Assembly: GCF_000003815.2 (NCBI RefSeq)
Contig: NC_049994.1
Coordinates: forward strand, 15,470,409 to 15,534,408
Direction of reading: 5' to 3'
Source of the DNA: Branchiostoma floridae
Taxonomy: Eukaryota > Chordata > Leptocardii > Amphioxiformes > Branchiostomatidae
Length of the DNA stretch: 64,000 nt
The notes beneath the pieces were generated by a model. That model worked only from the letters and a program-made list of their open reading frames with translations. It did no database searches and was not told the DNA's origin. Below, piece after piece: positions 13,440-26,000 of the stretch. The position numbers were made by a program, and so were the translations under genes. Within the stretch, counting starts at the first letter, position 1. Every line of letters starts with the position of its first letter.

Positions 13440-13615
13440 TATTCAGAAAGGCTGCCTATACTGTATACATTACGCCAAATTCTGGCAGGCATTTAGTTTA
13501 CGAAAAACTTGACTACCTCTAAGGACAAAGCTATGTAAAATCAATTAGTATTCCTACAATTTATCGGAAATTATCATGGTTTCCCTATGCCATGCGGAAA
13601 AGGGCATGCAGATAC
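13440..13615. mobile_element. MITE-like element, 'GAGGGTCTGCATG' family (decayed copy 3)
   Basis: Shares 'ggctgcctatac', 'attacgcc', 'tttacg' motifs and the end 'ggaaaagggcatgcaga' with the copies at 3,180 and 7,970. Termini are decayed. From 13,616 to 14,425 I see no further feature. Confidence 0.45.
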
Positions 13616-14425
13616 CACCACCCCCCACCCCCAAAACAGTAGCTCACTTGGCTCCTGTCGGTTCTCCTGTTTGTTGACACAGAATCAGTGTAAAGCAAAG
13701 TTCAGAGGCACCGAGGATGCCTCAAACACCCTCCGTGCCTGGTTGTTTGGCTAGGAGGGTGTGCCTCGCCTTCTCTCAGGGTCCACTTCCACACAAGCTT
13801 ATTCAGCCTGTGCATCCGACCAACACGTCTCAGTTTCTTCAAAACACCAGTCTTAATTTCCGAAGCGTCTTAAGATACAAACACCTTGTGGTCGGTAGTA
13901 ACGAGGCTTTCATGACGTGATCTTATTAAACTGATACACAAGAAAGGCTGCCTGCAGGGAATGCGATAGCACACCAGGACAAGACAAACTTCCAAACCTA
14001 TCAGATTACACCCCATGACATGTGTTTCTGTATTTGCTGTGAGTGTCTCTCACCCCGATGTCAACAACCAACGCCAGGAAAGGAGCTCAAGTTTGTTCCA
14101 CACCGGAAAAAAACTGATACACAAACACTCGTGGAGAGCATTCTTTCATAGGGAGGTCACATGTTTAGGTAAACAAACCTGATGACAGCAAGATGTCATG
14201 GTACATTTAGGATCACTCAAGTTTCTCCCAAAAACTTTGATAGGAGATGATTTATAAGGATTTAATCGATAATATCTGGTGTCAGGCTTAACAGATCTGA
14301 AGGCGGATGTTTGGATCTGTCAACTGCTGTTCCACTAATCACAATGCCACTGACACTGACTTGTTGGCATCTTAGGTGGGAGGGGTATTAGGAATGGGCG
14401 TAAAGGAATATACTTCAGCACTTAC

Positions 14426-14717
14426 GCATTGCAGTATGGTTTCTTGTTGAACCCCTTGTAGTTCTTCATATTGAGGGTCATGCGACACTCCTCGCAGTTG
14501 AAGCATCCCTTGTGCCAGTACTGCAAACGACAAGAAGATCGCCACAATCAGACAAAGACGCGATCTTGTTTTTATTTACGAAATCTACAGATGCTGTCTC
14601 TATCAAAACAGCTGATGATACGAAGTTGGGGCGGTCCCTCTAGCTTACCTTGTCCAGGCAGTTCAGTTTCTCCATCGGGTAGACCGTCTTCTCGCACCGT
14701 GCACACTTCGGATTCAT
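14426..14717 (-). CDS. LASP1: LASP-type LIM/SH3 protein, coding exons 1 and 2 (5' partial gene)
   Basis: Two minus-strand coding exons are seen: 14,717-14,649 (start codon, 23 codons, [20 protein letters not shown] then LDK, donor GTAAGC) and 14,520-14,426 ([20 protein letters not shown] then [12 protein letters not shown], donor GTAAGT), separated by a 128-bp intron. Together they encode a full N-terminal LIM zinc-binding domain with the Cys/His ligands in place. Sequence and exon breaks (after CLDK and at PYCNA) match the LASP1/nebulin-family start. Family members bind F-actin through LIM and nebulin repeats and signal through a C-terminal SH3. The nebulin-repeat and SH3 exons were not found at lower coordinates, so the remaining gene probably continues beyond position 1. 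LASP versus another nebulin-family LIM protein cannot be settled from two exons. Confidence 0.88.
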
Positions 14718-14925
14718 GTTGGAGGTCTAGTCCTGATCCAAAGCAATCCAAAAACGTCGACAGTTCGGCTATTGAACGCTCAGAGCGAGAGAAATTAGCC
14801 TTATTTTGCAGAGTTTTTAACAGCTCGAGTCGAGCTGGAATATCCTACTCAGGAAATAAGCGCCCCTTCCCGGCAGGCTCTGCTCGGCGCATGCGTACTG
14901 GTGGTCGGTCTCTTCCTCCGTGAAA
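14718..14925. promoter_or_regulatory. Divergent LASP / RPL23 promoter region
   Basis: Only 208 bp separate the two divergent start codons. A pyrimidine tract CTCTTCCTCC at 14,910-14,919, just before the RPL23 ATG, has the form of a 5'-terminal oligopyrimidine (TOP) transcription start, as expected for a ribosomal protein mRNA. No TATA box is seen on either strand. The two genes probably share one bidirectional promoter. Confidence 0.7.
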
Positions 14926-17910
<2,985 letters not shown>

Positions 17911-17936
17911 TTTCCACCCCCGCTCTGCTAGTCTTC

Positions 17937-17942
17937 AATAAA
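17937..17942 (+). terminator. RPL23 polyadenylation signal AATAAA
   Basis: AATAAA lies 27 bases after the stop codon, followed by a T/G-rich downstream region ('gttctgtctgttgg'). This gives the very short 3' UTR usual in ribosomal protein mRNAs. Confidence 0.85.
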
Positions 17943-17985
17943 CCTGGTCACAACCTACTCGTTCTGTCTGTTGGTCTTGCTTCAG

Positions 17986-18007
17986 TTTGTTTGTTTGTTT
18001 GTTTGTT
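17986..18007. repeat. (GTTT)n microsatellite
   Basis: About five GTTT units directly downstream of RPL23. Confidence 0.8.
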
Positions 18008-19063
18008 AGTAGGGCTGTGTACTGGTACAGTCAGTTAGGTGCAACCGTGCAGGTCCAAAATACTGTGTTGAACTCTGATGTACTGGTACTGCACCTATAT
18101 AATCCACAACACATGTGAATTCACAGAGGGACTGCCTGTCGCTAAGCACTACACAGGGGAACTGAATGGAAGATTTAGGGCAAATAATTTCCTTTTAAAC
18201 AAAAATTTTTTATCTTTAGTTGTTCAAGTATACAAGTCCAGACCTGTATTTAACTTTCTGGTGATACTCTGACGATCTTATTGTGTGATTGTTTACATAT
18301 TACGAGTTGTTTTCTTGACAGACTTGTTCATAGAAACACCCTTTGCAACCTTCACCCATAAATGGTATCCAGAAAAAAACTGAAAAATCATATGTTGAAT
18401 CTCTTCTGATTGAAGAAAGGTTGTTCAGTCTAATTAGACAGAAACACCAGAATGGCAGATATATTACATTCCAGGATCGTTTCGTCACTTGAGGTGTATG
18501 AGAGGGTGTGAAGACCAACAATACTTAGCTTTTAGTTAATGAAAGAAGTAATTTGATTACAGCAACATACACGGGTGTGAAGTGTTCCTAGCAGCTGTCG
18601 TGATTGCACTCATACAACTAAAACTAGTACCCAGACATATGAGCTAGTCTGGCATAAGTAGTAAACGGCTTTAGGGCAAAACTACTATAGGTTTGTACAG
18701 TAAGTACAAGCTATGTAAGACATTAAGGTTTAATCCACTCATACTAGGAAGGACCTCGACTCTTTTGGATAAAGTGTGGTGGGATTTTTCTCCTACACAA
18801 GATTCAAACCCATGTCACAGACCTCCACTAACTTTGAGCCAGTCAGAGTTCCATGACCCAGGTATATCCCTGCATAGGAGAATGTGTGGAAGACCTCCAA
18901 ACCCTACAGCACCTTCTACAGATCTAGAGCTGCCAATTCGGCCCAACTTGCACCTACGAGAGGCCAACATTGCTGCCCAAGGATGGATCCAGTGGTGGAG
19001 TGAAAGGATCTGATGATGGGCTACTCTTCAGCACCAAGGACAGACCTCTCCTAAACCAAACAT

Positions 19064-19410
19064 CACATACCTGTATGCAGTACTTGCCCTTCCCCATGGT
19101 TGCCTGTGAAATACACCCAGCAACAGTTGATGATATAGAATACTTGGACAGACCTCTCCTAAACCAAACATCATATACTGTAATAGATGGCGGGGATTTT
19201 TTAATTAAAATTTCGCGGTAGCAAGAAAAATGACTTTTCGCAGTGGTTTTTAGTTCGCGGTAGCACCGTGCACTGTTGTCCTCACTGCCATGGAAAAATG
19301 TTCGCGGTGGTTTAAAATTTGCCACTATGAAAACTGCAAACATTAAACCACCGCAAAAGTTTCTACATTTACAGTAGTACTTGCCCTTCCCCATGGTTGC
19401 CTGTGAAATG
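19064..19410. repeat. Duplicated 'cagtacttgcccttccccat' segment, exon-like on the minus strand
   Basis: Two copies (about 19,076-19,150 and 19,376-19,445) contain cagtacttgcccttccccat followed by ggttgcctgtgaaat. One homologous copy is at 50,540-50,580 in the right arm. Read on the minus strand, the copies show a pyrimidine-AG acceptor look, ATGGGGAAGGGCAAGTAC and, in one copy, a GTATGT donor. I do not recognise any protein and the surrounding frames are short, so this may be a decayed exon or a chance resemblance. Confidence 0.35.
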
Positions 19411-19997
19411 GAGCCAGAAACAGTTAGTGATATGAAATACTTGGTACCTTTTAAACAAAATCTCAATGTGGGGGGGGGGGGTCAATGTTGAAGTAATCAA
19501 AATCGACCCATATCAGCTTTTGTCACCTGCTCAATAGACATTTTTTTACAAAAAAAAAAACAACTGGATGGTTTTCATGTCTTTGAAAAGGATCGTTACA
19601 AGCTGTTGTTATAGTGTGCAAGAAAAAGCTCAGTTCCAGATTATTGCTACATACTATCGAATTTATAGACGAAAGACTCCAAATTAAGGTTTTCTATCCC
19701 CCGTTCATGAAACTAAGTTCGTTCTAAATCGCGTTCCTAATGTTCCTAATTTCATCATTTATCACAACTGTGTTTGAGTCAATGCCTTAAATCTCCAAGC
19801 AGATACTGAACGTAGCTGCGACAGAAGTCAATCCTTCCAGATTCATTACATGCTATTCATTAAGAAAAAATCACGACACGGCCCATGAATCTGTTCGCTG
19901 TATCTTGATATCACTGTACATAATTATCTTAATGGGCCTTGATATATGATATTGTGTTGGACGCGTGACGGTAGCCACGAAGGCGAGTACATGATGT

Positions 19998-20004
19998 TAT
20001 ATAT
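19998..20004 (+). promoter_or_regulatory. TATA box of gene A
   Basis: TATATAT lies 67 bp before the start codon in 'gatgttatatatttcc'. The same element lies in inverted orientation before gene C, and a TATA run lies 69 bp before gene B's start. This position suggests transcription starts near 20,028. Confidence 0.6.
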
Positions 20005-20070
20005 TTCCTTGCGGTAGTCTACTGAACGGAATCATTGGCAGCTGAAGTGGGGAAGACGTCGGATCCAACC

Positions 20071-23000
20071 ATGAGACGACGAGGTAATGATTGAACATTT
20101 TCATGCTACATGTATTTATCTCTGACAGATTCTCTTGAGCTGAGGTTCAGTTTTTTCCTCTTCTGTTGACACACGAGTTGCAAACAACTTATCTACAAGC
20201 AGGTGCATCCGTCGGACATGTTTTGTGGGTATTTTGTCGGCTTTTCTGTGTTTCGACCTTTATTCTTACAATATCCTCAACTCTTGCACTTTCTCTGTTC
20301 TACCTCCCTGAACAAGAAAAATCCTGGAAATCACACACAAGTCAAACCGATACTTCAACTAAGAAATTGGCGGGCAACTTGTAACATTGTTGGCTTTTAC
20401 TTATAATTGACATAATTCGATGTTCCAGTTAACAAAATTGTGATGCTCTTTTCCTTTGTCTTCGAAGGAAGACAACAAAGCCGGGCAAGAGGTCGTCAAG
20501 ACCGCCCAAGGAACCCGATTGTCCTTCTCTTCCTGATGTCTACAATCTTGTACTTCATATCAAAGTATTTTGCAGGAGATTTCTCTCCCAACAACAGCCC
20601 GGCTATAGAGGAAGCACCGCTCCCAGCACCAGCGAGCACCCCGGTGTCGCCAGTCCACCGCGACTATCAGACCTACCTGCTCCGCAAGCGGCGTGATCGT
20701 TCGGATGATCGGGAGAGAAACGGCAACCTCTCAGCGGCGGCAAGGCCACGCGACATCGAGCAGCTGACCTCTCCTACCAGCGACAAGGGCTTTTCAACTC
20801 ACAGCGGCAAAGTCAACGATGTAGGATCGCCAGGCATCGCTTGGGGGAAAAAGAAAAACATTTCAGACCTTGACGCCAAAAGCTTAAACAACGGAGACGA
20901 TGCTGTCCCTACACAACAAACCGAAATCGACAAACCATCTGATGCACCCCTCAGTATTTCTACAAATGTTGGTGACGAGAGACAACCCTTACCTCAAAGT
21001 AAAGACTCTCATGAATTGCAGGGCTCTGGAGTAGAAATCATTGATTCCAATGACAACCCTGTGGATTCTGATCCCTCACCAAAAAGCGAAGAATTATACC
21101 AACAAGCTGAGTACCCTACTTTTACCGACGACAAAGCGTACCTCTTTCTCGACGCCAAGCGACATCCTGGAAGCACTGAAGAAGAGTTCTACGACATAAA
21201 TCGTGAGAAGATCAATCCTACGTCCCTGCACACGTCAAAAAACGGGGTAATGGAAGCAGACGACGACGATATTTTGAGAGGTAAGACGCAGTCGACTGCA
21301 GAAGATGTAGAGTCAAATGGCGTCTTCACCAGAACCGGCACCTTCGATATCATCGACGAAGGTGACCAGATCCAGGACTCACATACCAAGACCGCACGAG
21401 CCAACCAGATTGGTTTAGGCGCACTGTTTTCTCAGAATAATCACCTTTATCATCAAGATAAAGACATTGCACAGAAAGCAAGGCCTAGTGCCGATGAAGG
21501 CGAACCACAATTAAAGAATCAAGAGAGCAAAGAAGAAGTGCCATACTCCAGAGGAAGTTTTGATACTCAAGAAATCAAGCATCTCCGTGCCTCAAAGGAA
21601 TCTACGAACTCTACCATTCACAGCCACACTTCAAGTGCCCAAACCAACCGTCGGCGTAGACGAGACATCGGCGATCAAGTTTACGAAGAAAGTTCAGGCG
21701 AAGACCTCGAAACTACCGAAATGCCGGTGCAAGATACAATCACAGACGCTGTTAGGGGTGGTAGAAGCACAATTGGACCGGACGTGGAAGAGGTAACACT
21801 AACACATCCGTTACGTGTCACAGGAGAAACCAATGCTACTGCAACACTCAACGGCAAAGAAGCAACTGTGACAATCACCGAAAACACGTCTACATCAGGT
21901 AAGGACAGATAGCGTGACTCGTCTTTCAGCTTCATCTTTACAAAATGTATATGGGCTGCACTGTAAGTAATTCATATAGGCTGTATATATATTCATATAT
22001 CTATATATATATTTATACATTTATATACATTTATATATATATATGTAGAGAGAGAGAGAGAGAAATAGATCTTGTTGTTATAGACCATACGCAAGTCACT
22101 GTAATTGTGTCAATACAGATTTCTCTGTTCTGTTCTTTACTAGGTAGCAATCACCAATGGTTACGGGTTTCTCAGAACTGGGCAGTCCAAGACAACCTGC
22201 AAGACTCAAGGCGGCCCGCCTGGAGGGCTCTAGACCTAGACCCGTACACCACTTGGCGCATTGAGCGGACTCTACCTTTGATCATTGACTTTGGAGCCTC
22301 ATACGAACTTAGTCGGATCCGTGTAACATACGAGGAAAATCAGCATGCCATCACAGGGTACAGACTTTACATGTCAGCCGGACCACATGCGCAAAGACAG
22401 CAAGTGAACTGGACTCAGGTCCTGACCACCCAAAGGCAAAACGTCAGCACAAGAGTAGAAACTATCGCTGGATTTGGGGGCACTGGCCGCTCTTGGAAGC
22501 TGGATTTTGTGCATGTTCTCAATGAACCAGAGTTGTGGTGTAACGCAACGTATATGGGCTTAACCTCTCGCGACAGAAGGAAAGACACAGTTTATGTGAC
22601 AAGTGTGCAATTTTTCGGTACAAAAGGTGAGTTTATTTTGCACGTAAGCAACGATAACATATAAGTCTACAATGCCAACTTTCGCATCGATGTAACAAGT
22701 CGAATCTGATAATTATGAAAGTTAATCCTACACCATTGCATTTTCATATTGTGTATCTTTTCTCTTCTGTCACAATGGGAAGTTGCGGGCGACGAAACAG
22801 CTACATCTTCTGGCCACTGGATAGCACACGCCGACATCAGTCCTGAAGCCCAAGAGTACACCGGCTCCGCTCACTATAGGAGGGGGATGCGGAATGGAGT
22901 TACAGATATACTGAGGGGAGGAAACACCATGTGGAAACCACTGGGAACACCTCGGTACCACAATAACTGGTTTGTCGTCCTGGACTATCATGTCAGTTAC

Positions 23001-26000
23001 ACCATGAAGAAGCTGCGGATTGTCAACTACGGCTGTGACTGGATCCATGACGTCAAGGCGTTCACTCTACAAGTCTCCATCGCGGGAAACCCTTACAGGT
23101 ATATGCGAATCAGTTTTGCATTATTCACTCCACTTCCCTGCGTAACTGCGGGAATTTTGGCCCAGAAGGTGCTGGGTTCGAATCCTCTCATGATACCGAT
23201 CCTGTATCCTTGGTAAAGGCATTTTGCAGGTCTTTCCTCACTCCACCCGGATATAAAAATGGATCGGGCTCCGCGTTCCGATATAGTGCCCTAAATACAA
23301 CATTTTTACTTAAATGCATTGTCCAACATTTAACCCTCTTTTCCAAACTTTTCAGACTTTTAGGACACGTCCTAGACCTAACATCACTCCCAGACTACGC
23401 TTAAACTTTGTGTTTACCCAGAAGCTGACATGCGCATATGCTCTTTAGGATATGCTCTTATGAAACCTACAACTTTTTGTATTTTGATATATTTCAGTCA
23501 TATGTTCCTGCATTTGATTTCCATTTTATGATTAGTAATGCCTTTTCATTTGACGTAAAAATAAGCTTTGTAAACCTAATTATTTCATCACTTGATGTTC
23601 TGATTGTACCTTCGCTATATAAAAAATTCCAGATGGACCCCCGTGCTGACCGTGACTGACGTGGCAGCGAACACCTCCCTCCCGCAGTACTTCGGCGGCT
23701 TCTCGGCGTCGGGCCGCTACTGGATGGTCACCGTAACGGCCACCTACTCGGGCTGGGAGCCGTGGATGAGAACGTTTCAGCTCTTTGGCATAAAAGGTAC
23801 GGTAAAAGTTTATCTGTAATTTTGATAAATCTAAAGCTAAAAGTTTGACGTTGTATGAATCCTATGGAAATGCCAATGATTCCCAGTGACATCACCTCCT
23901 ATTTTGATTTCAGACTCACCATATCTCTGTACCCCGATGTTGTTAACGATCACTGCCACTGGTGTGATAAATGGGCCTACCTGGGATCATATAAACGATG
24001 TGGTAGGAGACATGACTCCAGTTCCTAGCGTTATTGTTAGCAACAGCTTAAGAATATGTTAACGATTTCAACAAACAAAAATGTACCTTTTGATTGCCGT
24101 GGTATGATTCTGTGTTCCGTCTTAAGATGCTTTTCTTTTCTAGTATTCGATTATGTTTCTCTACCACTAGTCAAAAATACAATCTTAAGGCTGTGTTATA
24201 CAATATCAACTTGATGTATTTTGAAAGTCGTGTTATCGTTCTGTGTTCCGTGTAAGGATGATGATGAAATGCCAATGGGGACAGTTATCAATACTCAGTG
24301 GATTGATCATACCCGCATATATGACGTCATGTGGAACAACGGAAGCAGTGGCCAATACGTCATTGGAGACGTCGGAAACACGCGGCGGATTGACCTTTCA
24401 CCTGCTGGCTTTGGTGAGTCGTGCTGCAAGTTTACTGAGATTGAGCTAACTCCTCATTCACTCACTCACTCTTTCACTCACACTCACTCACTCACTCATT
24501 CTCTCACTCACTCACACTCACTCACTCACTCTCTCTCTTACTCACTCACTCTCACACACTCACTCATTCATTCATTCACTCAAAACATTCAATTTCTCAT
24601 CCACTCCTCACTCATTCATTCATTCATTCACTCACTCATTCGTTCATTCACTGATTCATCCACTCCTCGCTCACTCTAGTATTAGTTACATACATTATTG
24701 CGTCTTTATCGTATTTCGAAAAAACAATGGATACCAAAAACGTCATGAGTCCTTCATTAGGAACCCTATAGGAGCAATTCGAAAGAACTGTAAATGAATA
24801 CTGATGTCCATTTTTCTTCGGCAGATTGCCGGAGGGATGTCGTTCCTAACATCATGCTACCACTTAAGGTGGACATCTGCTGCGTTCCAGGTGGGTGATT
24901 AGGTGAACATAAACACGATATTAACCATATCATGCCCAAATAAAAACATATGTAAACCACGCACTTAAATCCAAGGAGGAAAGGGATTGTGAAATATAGC
25001 TAGAAGAAATTTTGATTACTACCAACACAGATGAGCTTCCGTGATATTGAGTGCCTGTCTATTGTCCGTATGTCTGTTCCAGTGTGTATAACTTCAGATG
25101 TCTTGATATTGATTTGTGATCTTTCAGGTCACATAGACTGGAATCCAGAGGTAAGTGTAGTTTCCTCTGTTGACTTTTTCGTCTTAATTAATCTCTTTCA
25201 AACACATACTGTCATCATTGAACATGTAAATACTATACACACGGTCTTCTAGGTCAAGACCATTATTAGATTGGCCCTTTCGTTGGAAGTCTTCAATTAC
25301 ACACCTATCTGGCATCTAAGTTTAATTATCCAACATAGTCAACGTTTCTTGTACTTAAGTTATGCAGACATTTTCTGCAACATCGTAACTGCTGGCCAAG
25401 ACGGTTCTATTAGCCTCTACTAGGTCGGTGAAAAATACCTACTAGTATGTTGTATGTATTTACAATGATTTTTCCACTGACCTGGCATCCTCTTACGCAG
25501 GGACATCCAACAGCGAAACCGCCTGCCTGGATGTACCCTGCTTTCTCAACTGTCACCCTTAGTTCCTGACCACCCTGCTTACAAATATGAATCAGCTTAC
25601 CCTTATATATGCAGGACCCCTTTCGAAAACTGAAAGGCCTATTCTCTTATTGGCTGACAGCTGGTTTGGGGGGGGGGGCGTCCACAGGAACTAAGAGTGA
25701 CGGTTGAGAAAGCAGTGTACATCCAGACAGGTGGTTTCGCCGTTGCATATCCCTGCCTAGGAGGATGCTGACCTGGTAGGGGCTAAAAGAACCGTCTTGG
25801 CCCGCAACTACGACATTGCCACCATAAAATCCTGTTGGAGATGAGAAAATACCTGAATTTTGTGTCGTTGACCTTCGGCTCAGGCCGAGCTGAGTGGACT
25901 GCAGTGTTCCAACACAGCCAGTTGCAGGGTGTGCGGAAGCATGACGGGAAATTCTTGCGGCTGTGACAAGGCATGCAGGTATGATATCTATTCCACCAAC

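Noticed and set aside
14471-14923. 150-codon plus-strand frame
   Set aside because: It is antisense to LASP exons 1-2 and crosses the divergent promoter; LASP on the minus strand explains the conservation.
18954-19466. 170-codon minus-strand frame with two similar segments
   Set aside because: It spans a recently duplicated non-coding segment; no known domain, and the right arm does not keep the frame.
20440-20467. Taking ATG 20,440 as the main start of gene A
   Set aside because: The 13-nt first exon ATGAGACGACGAG (ATGAGACAGCGAG in B) with a donor is conserved in all three genes after a TATA box, and splices in frame; the intronic ATG is kept only as an alternative.
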